In this document: piece after piece, positions 1-8,058 of the stretch
Position numbering within the stretch: position 1 is the stretch's first letter
Layout of the letters: every line of letters begins with the position of its first letter
Source of the DNA: an uncultured Ruegeria sp.
GTDB taxonomy: Bacteria; Pseudomonadota; Alphaproteobacteria; Rhodobacterales; Rhodobacteraceae
DNA length: 64,000 nucleotides
Assembly (NCBI RefSeq): GCF_947497005.1
Contig: NZ_CANMFF010000005.1
Span: forward strand, 226,914-290,913
Direction: 5' to 3'
Made by a program: the position numbers and the translations under genes
Notes under the pieces: model-generated
The model's database searches: none
Told to the model about the DNA's origin: nothing
What the model saw: only the letters and a program-made list of their open reading frames with translations

Positions 1-2
1 GC

Positions 3-131
3 GCTGACCTGGGAATCGATTACCGGTTGGAAAACAACAGCCTGCTTGCGGCAAATGTGTTCTATGACGGCATTGGTGAAAGCGGTTTTGAAAACTACAG
101 CATCAGCCTGATCTGGCAAATGGCTTTCTGA
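3..131 (+). CDS. C-terminal end of an autotransporter-like outer-membrane beta-barrel protein (partial)
   Basis: Only the last 42 residues are in the window. They alternate polar and hydrophobic residues (for example NSLLAANVFYDGIG, then YSISLIWQMAF) and end in a terminal Phe. That is the usual end of outer-membrane beta-barrels recognised by the BAM complex. The tail reads like the last two strands of an autotransporter barrel. The passenger part, if there is one, lies outside the window, so the specific function cannot be told. The TGA stop is 5 bases before a hairpin shared with the convergent DUF2237 gene. Confidence 0.55.
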   Translation, partial: ADLGIDYRLENNSLLAANVFYDGIGESGFENYSISLIWQMAF

Positions 132-136
132 ACCAA

Positions 137-162
137 TGGCGAGATCGGATCAGGTCTCGCCA
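137..162. terminator. Hairpin between convergent genes
   Basis: A perfect 8-bp inverted repeat, TGGCGAGA (137-144) and TCTCGCCA (155-162), with a 10-base loop. It lies between the stop of the beta-barrel gene and the stop of the convergent DUF2237 gene, so it could end transcription from both sides. Neither side has a strong T tract, so terminator function is an inference. Confidence 0.4.
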
Positions 163-176
163 AGGCGCGATGCCGG

Positions 177-551
177 TCAGCCTTTCGCTTTGTTCTGACA
201 CAAGATGTTGAGCGGCACAATTTCCAGCGCACGTTGATGCGTTGCTTCCAGATGAACCTTTGGGGCGCATCCTTCGTCATGGGCTTGTAGAAACCGGCTG
301 GCACATAAACACCAACTGTCACCGGGCTTGAGGCCCGGGAAATCGAACTCGGGCCGCGCGGTGCTCAGGTCATTGCCGACGTATTTCGAATACGCCAGAA
401 ACTCGGCCGTCATCACAGCACACACGGTATGGCTGCCCTGATCCTCGGGGCAGGTATTGCACGCGCCGTCCCGGAAAAACCCGGTCAGGGGATCGCGTGA
501 GCAGGGCACCAGAACGCCACCAAGTACGTTGATACTGTCTTGCTTTTGCAT
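177..551 (-). CDS. DUF2237 family protein
   Basis: A 124-residue cysteine-rich protein matching the DUF2237 / COG3651 family in length and layout. Visible features are an N-terminal LGGVLVPCSRDPLTGFFRDG block, a CNTCPEDQGSHTVCAVMT block, and a later PGDSWCLCASRF block with further Cys and His. The family has no established biochemical role; the conserved Cys suggest metal or redox chemistry, but that is inference. The ATG at 551 has an AAGG Shine-Dalgarno that overlaps the TAA stop of the upstream serine hydrolase, so the two genes are probably translated from one mRNA. Confidence 0.85.
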   Translation of the reverse strand: MQKQDSINVLGGVLVPCSRDPLTGFFRDGACNTCPEDQGSHTVCAVMTAEFLAYSKYVGNDLSTARPEFDFPGLKPGDSWCLCASRFLQAHDEGCAPKVHLEATHQRALEIVPLNILCQNKAKG

Positions 552-560
552 GAAGTTACC

Positions 561-1724
561 TTACAGGCTTTCTGCGATCTTTCGGAACATTTCGATGTTC
601 TGATCATTCACGCCGGGTTCAAGAAACAGACGGTCTGCGCCGGTTGAGACAATCAAAACACCTCGGGGCTGATTGAAATAGATATACTGACCGTAAATGC
701 CACGGGCCAGAAACTCGCCTTCGTGCGCACCACGGGGTATCCACCATTGATAGCCATAGCCGATCTTGCCTTGCGCCGTCGGGGCGCTGGGTTGCGTGGC
801 CTCGAATATCCATTCGGCAGGAACCAGTTGTTGCCCATCCACTTTGCCGTCCTGCAGGATCATTTGTCCGAACCGTGCAAAGTCACGCGTGGTGAAGTTC
901 AGGCCAGCCAACACAAAAGCAACACCGGCACCGTCCGTGACATAGTATCCGTCATGCTCCAGTCCCAGGGGTTGTATGATCTTATCGGTCAACAGCTCGG
1001 CCACGCTGCGTCCGGTTGCGCCGCGTATGACCATGCCTAAGACGTGCGTATCGATTGAAACGTATTGCCAGGTTTCGCCCGGCGTCGCAAAGCTGTCTTG
1101 CAAGGACGCTGCAAAATCGTCCAACTCGCCACCTAAGGCGATGACGCGACCCATGCGGTTGATGTCAGAGTTCGGGTCCAGATAATCTTCGTCAAACGTG
1201 ACACCGCTGGCCATGTTCAACACATTGCGGATTGTCGCGGCCTCATAAGCGCTTCCCTTTAGCTTCGGGGCGTATTTGATTGCCGGGTCGTCCAGTGACT
1301 CGATCGCGCCCTCATTCAGCAAAATCCCAAAAAGCGCTGAAAGATAGCTTTTGGCCACCGACCAAGAAATTCGACGGTCATTTGGGCTGGTACCCAGATA
1401 ATACTCCTCGAACCGGATATCGCCGTCCTGCATGACCAACAGCGAGGTGACAGAGCGTTCATCGATCCATTTGTCGGTGCCATCGGGCAGGTCGAACCCT
1501 TCGCCGTAAGGCAGCTCCCACGTCGGGCCGTTGCCACGGGGCAGATCAACGGTCAGAAAAGCTTCGTTCATGTGCGAAAAATTGTGAACGATCTTTTCTT
1601 CGGAAAACAGCGAGTTCACAGCCATCAGGCGCTGCAACTCTTCGCGTTTCCACAGCCCAACGACAACGGCAGCCAGAGCCAGCGCCACAACGATGCGCAG
1701 CACCCACTTCAAGATGGATCTCAT
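561..1724 (-). CDS. Serine hydrolase, beta-lactamase / 6-aminohexanoate-dimer hydrolase (NylB-like) family
   Basis: A 387-residue membrane-anchored member of the class C beta-lactamase fold. A hydrophobic anchor (about residues 5-24) is followed by the serine hydrolase domain. The nucleophile motif is S122-V-A-K125 and the second motif is Y221-V-S. A GYGYQWW block and a GIYGQYIYFNQP block near the C-terminus are typical of NylB-like hydrolases rather than true beta-lactamases. The substrate is unknown; peptides, amides or esters in the periplasm are likely. An upstream in-frame start would add 18 residues, but the ATG at 1724 has a GGGAGG Shine-Dalgarno 7 bases upstream and puts the anchor at the N-terminus. 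It is first in a two-gene unit with DUF2237. Confidence 0.85.
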   Translation of the reverse strand: MRSILKWVLRIVVALALAAVVVGLWKREELQRLMAVNSLFSEEKIVHNFSHMNEAFLTVDLPRGNGPTWELPYGEGFDLPDGTDKWIDERSVTSLLVMQDGDIRFEEYYLGTSPNDRRISWSVAKSYLSALFGILLNEGAIESLDDPAIKYAPKLKGSAYEAATIRNVLNMASGVTFDEDYLDPNSDINRMGRVIALGGELDDFAASLQDSFATPGETWQYVSIDTHVLGMVIRGATGRSVAELLTDKIIQPLGLEHDGYYVTDGAGVAFVLAGLNFTTRDFARFGQMILQDGKVDGQQLVPAEWIFEATQPSAPTAQGKIGYGYQWWIPRGAHEGEFLARGIYGQYIYFNQPRGVLIVSTGADRLFLEPGVNDQNIEMFRKIAESL

Positions 1725-1807
1725 CGCATAGCCTCCCTTGTTCCTCGGTATTGGATCGCGGACGCTTTCATTCTGCAATGACTACGTAACGGAATGTGCC
1801 GGATCTG

Positions 1808-2488
1808 CTATTTGAATTTGTCCAACAGCTTCTGCATGGCAGAGCGGTTATCCACTTCGGGTTCTGTCGATGTTTTGGGTTTCGCCTCGGTTTTCGGGGC
1901 AGGTGTCTTCGAGGAGCGCGGTGGAGCGGTGCGCAGCGCGACCGCATTCATGAATTTCCCGCCTTCGTCTTGGGCCAAGTAAGCTGCCCCGTCCGAAATG
2001 CCACGCAGCACATCATCTAACCAGTCAGCCTCGGACTTGGCAAAATCGTTCAAAACGTAGGCTGACACCATTTCCTTGCGACCGGGATGCCCAATTCCAA
2101 GGCGCACGCGGTCATAGGCGGCTCCGATATGGTCATGGATCGAACGCAAGCCGTTGTGTCCGGCATGTCCACCGCCCGCCTTGACGCGCACTTTGCAGGG
2201 GGCAAGGTCCAGCTCGTCGTGGAAGACAACGACATCAGTTGAATCAAGCTTGTAGAACCGCATCGCTTCACCGACGGATTGGCCGGATCGGTTCATGAAG
2301 GTCTGTGGTTTCAGCAGCATAACCTTTTCGCTGCCCAATCGACCTTCCGAAAGCTCGCCCTGAAACTTGGACTTCCACGGGCCAAACCCGTGGTCCTCTG
2401 CAATCCGGTCCACGGCCATGAACCCGATATTGTGCCGGTTGCGGGCGTATTTCTGCCCTGGGTTCCCCAATCCGACAAAGAGTTTCAT
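1808..2488 (-). CDS. pth: Peptidyl-tRNA hydrolase
   Basis: Cleaves peptidyl-tRNA released from stalled ribosomes, recycling tRNA. The N-terminus shows the family signature ([20 protein letters not shown]) with the catalytic His in RHN. The FMNRSGQ and FHDELDL blocks and [11 protein letters not shown] loop are also present. At 226 residues it is longer than the roughly 190-residue bacterial norm, because of a Pro/Lys/Thr-rich C-terminal tail (from about residue 188) ending in [11 protein letters not shown]; alphaproteobacterial Pth proteins commonly have such a tail. It lies downstream of rplY, the usual alphaproteobacterial pairing, but a terminator-like hairpin sits between them, so pth may depend on read-through or its own promoter. 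Confidence 0.97.
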   Translation of the reverse strand: MKLFVGLGNPGQKYARNRHNIGFMAVDRIAEDHGFGPWKSKFQGELSEGRLGSEKVMLLKPQTFMNRSGQSVGEAMRFYKLDSTDVVVFHDELDLAPCKVRVKAGGGHAGHNGLRSIHDHIGAAYDRVRLGIGHPGRKEMVSAYVLNDFAKSEADWLDDVLRGISDGAAYLAQDEGGKFMNAVALRTAPPRSSKTPAPKTEAKPKTSTEPEVDNRSAMQKLLDKFK

Positions 2489-2574
2489 GATGTTGCTCCG
2501 CCCTTGTAGCCGTTAGGCGTTTTCATGCACGGAAACGCTTGGAAAATCCAGTCAGCCCGGATGGATCTACACGC

Positions 2575-2604
2575 AAAAAAAACGGGACCCTGAAGGGCCC
2601 CGTT
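2575..2604 (-). terminator. Rho-independent terminator after rplY
   Basis: Read on the minus strand, an AACGGGGCCC / GGGTCCCGTT stem with a TTCA loop is followed by an unbroken run of T (plus-strand A run at 2575-2582). It lies 27 bases past the rplY stop and 87 bases before the pth start. It is a strong canonical structure with one mismatched pair in the stem. Confidence 0.85.
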
Positions 2605-2630
2605 CCAAAATCCAGAAATCTGGTCCAGAT

Positions 2631-3284
2631 TTATTCTTCTTCTTTGCCGACGACTTCAACTTCATCGACTGCAACTTCGCCCTCTTCACCTTCTTCGTCG
2701 TCGCTTGTGGACAGACCTGTTGGTGCCGAGACGTTTGCAATCACGAAATCACGGTCGATGGTCGGCTTGGTGCCTTCGGGCAGGTCAACCGACGAAATGG
2801 TGACAACGTCGTTGATGTTCATTCCGGTCACGTCAACAGTGATCTTCTCAGGAATGTCACCTGCGGTGCACAGCAATTCGACTTCCGGACGGACAACGGT
2901 CAGAACGCCGCCCTTTTTGATGCCGGGCGCTTCTTCCTCGTTGATGAATTCAACCGGGATGAACAGCGCGATCTTGGTGGTGCGACGCAGGCGCATCAGG
3001 TCCAGGTGGGTCGGCAGGTCTTTGACGATATCACGCTGAACGTCGCGGCAGATGACGCGAACGTCTTCGTGACCTTCGACCTTCAGGTTCCACAGGGTTG
3101 ACTTGAAGCGACCGGCTTTCAGGCGCTTGAACAGTTCGTTGAACGGGATCTGAATCGCCAGCGGATCTTTGTCGCCGCCAAATACAACACCCGGAACCAT
3201 GCCTTCGCGGCGTGTTTTACGAGCGGCGCCCTTGCCTGTCCCCGTCCGTTCCAGAGCTACGAGATCAGGAATCTCTCCAGCCAT
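2631..3284 (-). CDS. rplY: 50S ribosomal protein L25 / general stress protein Ctc
   Basis: Binds 5S rRNA in the large ribosomal subunit. This is the long Ctc-type form (217 residues), with an N-terminal L25 domain ([22 protein letters not shown], about residues 15-36, leading into the 5S rRNA-binding barrel) and a C-terminal TL5/Ctc beta domain (from about residue 100, with [16 protein letters not shown]). It ends in a strongly acidic tail rich in Glu and Asp (about residues 190-217), common in alphaproteobacterial homologues. The ATG at 3284 has a GGAG Shine-Dalgarno. A GC-rich hairpin lies in the upstream leader (3305-3333). Confidence 0.96.
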   Translation of the reverse strand: MAGEIPDLVALERTGTGKGAARKTRREGMVPGVVFGGDKDPLAIQIPFNELFKRLKAGRFKSTLWNLKVEGHEDVRVICRDVQRDIVKDLPTHLDLMRLRRTTKIALFIPVEFINEEEAPGIKKGGVLTVVRPEVELLCTAGDIPEKITVDVTGMNINDVVTISSVDLPEGTKPTIDRDFVIANVSAPTGLSTSDDEEGEEGEVAVDEVEVVGKEEE

Positions 3285-3304
3285 GATAATTCTCCAATGT
3301 TAGG

Positions 3305-3333
3305 GCGGGTATCCTCCAAGGCTGTATACCCGC
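3305..3333 (-). promoter_or_regulatory. Inverted repeat in the rplY leader
   Basis: GCGGGTAT (3305-3312) and ATACCCGC (3326-3333) form a perfect 8-bp inverted repeat with a 13-base spacer, about 20 bases upstream of the rplY start. On the minus strand the loop contains GGAGGAT. It could be an RNA hairpin in the leader or a protein operator; neither is shown. Confidence 0.4.
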
Positions 3334-3418
3334 GTGAAGCCGCGTCCTTATCTCGATTCACCGGATTTGGAAAGGGGTAATTCATACCCTAATATTTTGC
3401 GAGGCTCTGCGCCGCGCT

Positions 3419-3481
3419 CCGAGGTATTTAGAGCCAGATGAAGAACAGATCCCTTGGTTCATCTGGCCAAAAATACCTCGG
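3419..3481. repeat. Intergenic palindromic element (Rhodobacteraceae-type repeat)
   Basis: The left arm (3419-3442) begins CCGAGGTATTT and ends GCCAGATGAA. The right arm (3458-3481) is its near-perfect inverse, TTCATCTGGC through AAATACCTCGG, with three unpaired central bases per arm and a 15-base loop. It is followed by two smaller GC hairpins: CGCCCG/CGGGCG at about 3487-3502 and GGGGC/GCCCC near 3510-3520. The element fills the gap between lldD and rplY and may act as a transcription terminator for lldD. From memory, similar sequences recur between genes in Rhodobacteraceae genomes, but copy number cannot be judged from one window. Confidence 0.7.
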
Positions 3482-3533
3482 GGGAGGCGCCCGGAACGGG
3501 CGACGGGGGCAGTGCCCCTAGGACGCGGGGGAG

Positions 3534-4700
3534 TCAGTCTTGCCAGCAACCGCCGAAATCATCTGGTACAAGAAGGTTATGCCGTCCCAGCCCATCGATA
3601 TTTTTCTCACCGCAAAGCGCCATTGTTGTGTCGAGCTCCTTCTGGATCACCTCCAGCGCGGTGGTGACGCCTTTCTGACCCATCGCGCCCAAGCCGTAGA
3701 CAAATGCGCGGCCGATATACGTCCCCTTGGCCCCCAGAGCCAGCGCTTTGAGTGCGTCCTGACCTGACCGGATGCCGCTGTCCAGATGCACTTCGATGTC
3801 ATTGCCGACGACGTCCATAATTTCCGGCAGGACGCGGATCGAACTAAGCGCGCCATCAAGCTGCCGCCCGCCGTGGTTTGACACCACGATGGCATCTGCG
3901 CCCAGCTTGGCCGCCATTTTCGCATCGTCCGCATCAAGGATACCTTTCAGGATTACCTTGCCGCCCCATTGCTCCATCAGCTTTTCAACCTTGGACCAAT
4001 CCAGGCTGGGGTCGAACTGTTCTGCGGTCCAGGCCCCCAGAGAGGATGCGTCCGAGATACCATGCACATGCCCCACGATATTGCCGAATTCTCGTCGCTT
4101 GGCCCGCAGCATTTCTATCCCCCAGGCCCATTTAGTCATCAGGTTTGCGACGGTCTTTGCGGTCAGTTTGGGCGGAGCTGACAGACCGTTCTTGAGGTCC
4201 TTGTGCCGTTGGCCCAGAATCTGCAGATCCAAGGTGATGACCAGCGCCGAACATCTGGCGTCTTTGGCCCTCTGAATCAGGCGGTTGACGTAGTCGGTGT
4301 CCTTCATGGTGTAGAGCTGGAACCAGAACGGCTTGCCGGTATGTTCAGCCACGTCTTCGATCGAGTTGATCGACATGGTTGAGAGAGTAAAAGGTACGCC
4401 AAACTCTTCAGCTGCTTTGGCGGCCTTCATCTCTCCATCTGCATGCTGCATTCCGGTCAACCCAACCGGAGCTAACGCGACGGGCATCGAGACATCCTCG
4501 CCGATCATCTTCGAGGCAGTAGAACGTCCGGACATATCAACCGCCACCCGCTGGCGCAGGCGGATCTCTTCAAAGTCGCTGCTGTTTTCGCGAAAGGTCT
4601 GTTCCGTCCAACTGCCACTTTCGGTGTAATCATAGAACATCCGGGGTACGCGGCGTTCATAAAGGCGCCTGAGGTCTTCAATATTGGTAATCACGGGCAC
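3534..4700 (-). CDS. lldD: FMN-dependent L-lactate dehydrogenase (alpha-hydroxy acid oxidase family)
   Basis: Oxidises L-lactate to pyruvate at the membrane, passing electrons to the respiratory chain. The 388-residue protein spans the whole FMN-binding TIM-barrel family. Visible motifs are the N-terminal FYDYTESGSWTEQT block, PVALAPVGLTGMQHADGE (flavin-binding), the TLDLQILGQR strand and the active-site SNHGGRQLDGA block, with catalytic base His276. The start is GTG at 4700 with a GGAGG Shine-Dalgarno 8 bases upstream. No lactate permease or lldR regulator is next to it, so it looks monocistronic, with its own promoter in the gap from trpA. A related 2-hydroxyacid oxidase specificity cannot be excluded. 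Confidence 0.9.
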   Translation of the reverse strand: MPVITNIEDLRRLYERRVPRMFYDYTESGSWTEQTFRENSSDFEEIRLRQRVAVDMSGRSTASKMIGEDVSMPVALAPVGLTGMQHADGEMKAAKAAEEFGVPFTLSTMSINSIEDVAEHTGKPFWFQLYTMKDTDYVNRLIQRAKDARCSALVITLDLQILGQRHKDLKNGLSAPPKLTAKTVANLMTKWAWGIEMLRAKRREFGNIVGHVHGISDASSLGAWTAEQFDPSLDWSKVEKLMEQWGGKVILKGILDADDAKMAAKLGADAIVVSNHGGRQLDGALSSIRVLPEIMDVVGNDIEVHLDSGIRSGQDALKALALGAKGTYIGRAFVYGLGAMGQKGVTTALEVIQKELDTTMALCGEKNIDGLGRHNLLVPDDFGGCWQD

Positions 4701-4787
4701 GATTGCAGACCTCCGGGCTTCGCTGGTTAGTTTTGCTTATCAACCCATTTCCAAGCGTGCAATGATCTGACTGTGCGCCTGGCAATC

Positions 4788-4820
4788 AAAAAATCCGTCG
4801 CAGTGTTATCTGCGGCGGAT
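4788..4820 (-). terminator. Rho-independent terminator after trpA
   Basis: The stem ATCCGTCGCAG (4793-4803) pairs with CTGCGGCGGAT (4810-4820), with one internal mismatch and a 6-base loop. On the minus strand it is followed by a T run (plus-strand A run 4788-4793). It is 30 bases past the trpA stop. Confidence 0.85.
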
Positions 4821-4849
4821 CTTTCAATTATTTTGATGTGCGCGAGGGA

Positions 4850-5641
4850 TTAAACGCTATGCGCGCCATCCGATAGGGTTTTTACAAAATCCAGCACTTC
4901 GGTCACTGGTTTGCCCGCGCCAATCTGACTGACGATCGCAGATCCGACCACGGCGCCGTCCGACACCGAAGCGATATTGCGGGACTTTTCGGGTGTGTTG
5001 ATGCCAAAGCCCACGATCACCGGCAGGTCGGTCGCAGCTTTAATACGTGCGACTTCGGGGCCAACGTCTGTAGCCTGCGCCTCGGCTGCACCGGTAATCC
5101 CGGTGATCGAAACGTAGTAAACGAAGCCTGACGTGTTCTGCAGGACGCGCGGCAGGCGTTTGTCATCTGTGGTAGGGGTTGCCAGACGAACAAAGTTCAG
5201 ACCTGCCGCTTGGGCGGGTAGGCAAAGCTCCTCGTCTTCTTCGGGTGGCAGATCCACAACGATCAGCCCGTCAATGCCCGCGTTTTTGGCGTCGGCCAGA
5301 AACGCGTCGACGCCCTGGCTGTAAATCGGATTGTAGTACCCCATCAGGACAATAGGCGTCGTGTCGTCGGTTTCCCGAAACGCGCGTGCCAGATCCAACG
5401 TACGTTGCAATGTCATGCCGCCATCCAGTGCACGTTGGCCCGCCGCCTGAATAGTGGGGCCATCCGCCATGGGGTCGGTGAACGGCAAACCCAGCTCGAT
5501 CACGTCCACACCAGCGCTCGGCAGGCCCTTGACCACTTCAAGCGAAGTGTCATAGTCGGGGTCTCCGGCCATGATATAGGCAACAAAGGCCTTCTTTCCT
5601 TCGGCTTTCAGGGCGGCAAACTTAGCGTCGATACGGGTCAT
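4850..5641 (-). CDS. trpA: Tryptophan synthase alpha subunit
   Basis: Cleaves indole-3-glycerol phosphate to indole and glyceraldehyde-3-phosphate, passing indole to TrpB. The 263-residue TIM-barrel has catalytic Glu49 (VIELGLPF) and Asp60 (DPMADGP) at the same positions as the E. coli enzyme, plus the loop 6 region and a C-terminal [10 protein letters not shown] phosphate-binding block. The ATG at 5641 has an AAGGA Shine-Dalgarno; the longer reading frame would add 19 residues with no family match. trpB is not adjacent, so the alpha gene stands apart from the rest of the pathway. It ends in its own terminator. Confidence 0.97.
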   Translation of the reverse strand: MTRIDAKFAALKAEGKKAFVAYIMAGDPDYDTSLEVVKGLPSAGVDVIELGLPFTDPMADGPTIQAAGQRALDGGMTLQRTLDLARAFRETDDTTPIVLMGYYNPIYSQGVDAFLADAKNAGIDGLIVVDLPPEEDEELCLPAQAAGLNFVRLATPTTDDKRLPRVLQNTSGFVYYVSITGITGAAEAQATDVGPEVARIKAATDLPVIVGFGINTPEKSRNIASVSDGAVVGSAIVSQIGAGKPVTEVLDFVKTLSDGAHSV

Positions 5642-5719
5642 CGGATGTCCTTGCACTCGGGTTTCGACCCGTGTGCAGAAACTTTGACCGAAAATCAATC
5701 CCGCCGACGCAGGAATAGG

Positions 5720-6208
5720 TCAGAAGCCCAGATGATACCGCAGCAGCACCGCGTTTACACCGGGGTTATCGTCATTGGTGCTGGCGTTGGATTTGTGAGT
5801 GATCGCAACCGAAACGCTGTTGCCGTTGTTCAGGCTGTATCCAAGACCCAAAAGGCTGCGGATCTGGAATTCTCCGCCCAGATCGTTTTCATCATCGTTG
5901 GCATTGAAGTAACCAGGCATGACACTGCCTTCGATGAACCAGCGTTCGTTCAGCGAATACAGTCCGATCAGGCCTGCGCCGATATGCGTGTCCCCATTTT
6001 CATGAACCGACAGGGCAGCCCCCCAGCCAGCACTGAACCGCGCTGCCTGATGAAACGGGCTATGCTGATATTCGAGCGAAATCAGGCCCTGATCCTCGGA
6101 CGCATCATCGGAGAAGTCCGCATAACCTGCGCCGAAAACAACGGTCTGAGCATTGCCTGTCACACTGGCCGAGACCGTCAACACGGTCGCAAGAAGAAGC
6201 TGTTTCAT
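5720..6208 (-). CDS. PagL-like acyloxyacyl hydrolase / lipid A 3-O-deacylase family outer-membrane protein
   Basis: A 162-residue exported protein with a signal peptide (about residues 1-20, cleavage near GNA-QT) and an eight-strand barrel pattern ending in RYHLGF. Known PagL removes the 3-O-linked acyl chain of lipid A in the outer membrane. The family motif H-x-S-N-A is present as H138-K-S140-N-A. At the spacing of the third catalytic residue of Pseudomonas PagL (His+14, a Glu there) this protein has Asn152, in NPGVN. It may be a divergent or inactive member, or another acid may serve. It lies upstream of trpA on the same strand and divergent from ychF. Confidence 0.75.
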   Translation of the reverse strand: MKQLLLATVLTVSASVTGNAQTVVFGAGYADFSDDASEDQGLISLEYQHSPFHQAARFSAGWGAALSVHENGDTHIGAGLIGLYSLNERWFIEGSVMPGYFNANDDENDLGGEFQIRSLLGLGYSLNNGNSVSVAITHKSNASTNDDNPGVNAVLLRYHLGF

Positions 6209-6365
6209 TATTTTCTACCATTAAAATTGGTGGTGCTACGCTAACTGGTTATTCTAGGGTCATTTTTTCAATTCCGACAAGAACACGATTTTCGAACGTT
6301 TTTGTGATGTGGCGAAAGGGTCTCAACAAAAGTGCATCCAGCAATCACTTGCGCATTTATGCGGA

Positions 6366-6402
6366 CCTGCATAGAAGCTGCGTTCGTATTCTATGCAGGA
6401 GG
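6366..6402 (+). promoter_or_regulatory. Perfect 11-bp hairpin overlapping the ychF ribosome binding site
   Basis: CCTGCATAGAA (6366-6376) and TTCTATGCAGG (6389-6399) are perfect inverted repeats with a 12-base loop. The 3' arm runs into the AGGAGG Shine-Dalgarno (6397-6402), whose first three bases would be paired. The ychF ATG is at 6408. The geometry suggests an RNA structure that limits ribosome access, or a DNA operator. No experimental support is known to me. Confidence 0.5.
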
Positions 6403-6407
6403 CCGTG

Positions 6408-7505
6408 ATGGGCTTTAAAATGGGAATCGTGGGTCTGCCGAATGTGGGTAAGTCGACCCTGTTTAATGCGCTGACCAAAACCGCCGCTGCGCAAGCTGCG
6501 AACTTCCCGTTTTGCACCATCGAGCCCAACGTTGGCGACGTGGCGGTGCCGGATGATCGGCTGGACAAGCTGGCAGCAATTGCCGCGTCGAAACAGATCA
6601 TCCCGACGCGAATGACATTCGTGGATATTGCCGGCCTGGTGAAAGGCGCGTCGAAAGGTGAGGGGCTGGGCAACCAGTTTCTGGCCAATATTCGTGAGAC
6701 CGACGCCATCGCCCATGTACTTCGTTGTTTCGAAGATGGCGACGTGACTCATGTTGACGGCCGTGTCGATCCGGTGGCTGATGCCGACACTATCGAGACC
6801 GAGCTGATGCTGGCTGATCTGGAAAGCATCGAAAAGCGTCGTGCTAACCTTGTGCGTAAGTTGAAGGGCAACGACAAAGAAGCGCAGCAGCAGGAACGCT
6901 TGCTGGCTGTCGCACAGGAAATGCTGGAAAACGGCAAGCCCGCGCGCCTTGTTGAAGTGTCGGACGAAGATGCCAAGGCGTGGAAGATGCTGCAGTTGCT
7001 GACCACCAAGCCGGTGCTCTATGTCTGCAACGTGTCCGAGGAAGAAGCCGCCGAAGGCAACGAGTATTCAGCCAAAGTTGCCGAGATGGCCGCTGCTCAG
7101 GGCAATGCCCACGTTATCATCAGCGCCAAGATCGAAGAAGAGATCAGCTTGCTGGAAGACGAAGAAGCGCAGATGTTCCTTGAGGAGATGGGTCTGGAAG
7201 AGCCCGGCCTCGACCGCCTGATCAAAGCCGGTTACGACCTGCTAAAACTGGAAACCTATTTCACCGTCGGCCCGAAAGAAGCCCGCGCCTGGACCATCCG
7301 CACCGGCACCGCTGCACCGCAGGCCGCTGGAGTGATCCACGGGGATTTCGAAAAGGGTTTCATCCGCGCCGAAACCATCGCTTATGACGACTTTATTGCG
7401 GCCAACGGCGAGCAGGCCGCGAAGGAGGCAGGCAAGATGCGGGCCGAGGGCAAAGGCTACATCGTCAAGGACGGCGATGTGATGCATTTCTTGTTTAATA
7501 CTTAA
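6408..7505 (+). CDS. ychF: Ribosome-binding ATPase YchF (OLA1/Obg-related)
   Basis: A universally conserved P-loop protein that binds ribosomes and prefers ATP over GTP. The 365-residue length fits the family. The N-terminal G domain begins [17 protein letters not shown] (Walker A), with switch and G3 in [21 protein letters not shown]. The G4 region reads YVCNVSEEE in place of NKxD, which fits ATP preference. A coiled-coil insert (about residues 125-175, [25 protein letters not shown]) and the C-terminal TGS domain ([19 protein letters not shown] to the end) follow. The ATG at 6408 was chosen for its AGGAGG site. The Shine-Dalgarno is partly inside a perfect hairpin. Confidence 0.97.
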   Translation: MGFKMGIVGLPNVGKSTLFNALTKTAAAQAANFPFCTIEPNVGDVAVPDDRLDKLAAIAASKQIIPTRMTFVDIAGLVKGASKGEGLGNQFLANIRETDAIAHVLRCFEDGDVTHVDGRVDPVADADTIETELMLADLESIEKRRANLVRKLKGNDKEAQQQERLLAVAQEMLENGKPARLVEVSDEDAKAWKMLQLLTTKPVLYVCNVSEEEAAEGNEYSAKVAEMAAAQGNAHVIISAKIEEEISLLEDEEAQMFLEEMGLEEPGLDRLIKAGYDLLKLETYFTVGPKEARAWTIRTGTAAPQAAGVIHGDFEKGFIRAETIAYDDFIAANGEQAAKEAGKMRAEGKGYIVKDGDVMHFLFNT

Positions 7506-7521
7506 GGGCACGGTCAAATTT

Positions 7522-7923
7522 ATGGCTGAAACTGACGAAACTACATCGTGCCGTTCCAGTCTTGTCCGAAGCCTGTGTGTTTCCTTGAAGTTGCGTTTGG
7601 CACGTCATGAAGCGTGGGTGCTGAAAGCCGCAAGAAAAGTGCCCTTTCTGAGTCTCTTCGTGTTCGGGACGTTATGGGTCTGGTTCTTTTTGCCAATGAT
7701 CCCGATCGGGATTCTCGTCATCATATTGCTTGAGCACGCAGTTGTGTTTGGTGCAGTTATCGCATCGGTCGTCGGGATAACGGGACTGGCTGTCATAGCG
7801 CCGTGGTTTTTTCGCTGGTATCTTATTTGCGTGGGATTGATGTTTGGTCGTTGTGGCTTGGCGCTTTCGAAAGAGAATGAAGTTTCAAGTCGGCTGGAAC
7901 GATTGCAAGGAAAGTTGCCTTGA
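7522..7923 (+). CDS. Small membrane protein of unknown function
   Basis: I do not recognise this 133-residue protein. It has a basic N-terminal region (KLRLARHEAWVLKAARKVP) followed by about three hydrophobic segments (around residues 42-65, 67-90 and 92-110), and a polar tail ending in RLERLQGKLP. It starts 16 bases after the ychF stop on the same strand and may be co-transcribed. The basic N-terminus suggests it faces the cytoplasm. No motif hints at an activity. Confidence 0.55.
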   Translation: MAETDETTSCRSSLVRSLCVSLKLRLARHEAWVLKAARKVPFLSLFVFGTLWVWFFLPMIPIGILVIILLEHAVVFGAVIASVVGITGLAVIAPWFFRWYLICVGLMFGRCGLALSKENEVSSRLERLQGKLP

Positions 7924-8058
7924 GCGCGAGTGAGTGAACCGGATATTGGACAAATCAGGTCCGAAACCACCGAACATCTCTTTTCAAACTCATGCTGTGC
8001 TCTTTGGCGCAAACCCCGGTAGTGTAGTTTTCAACCTGCCATTCGAGACACCTGCAAA

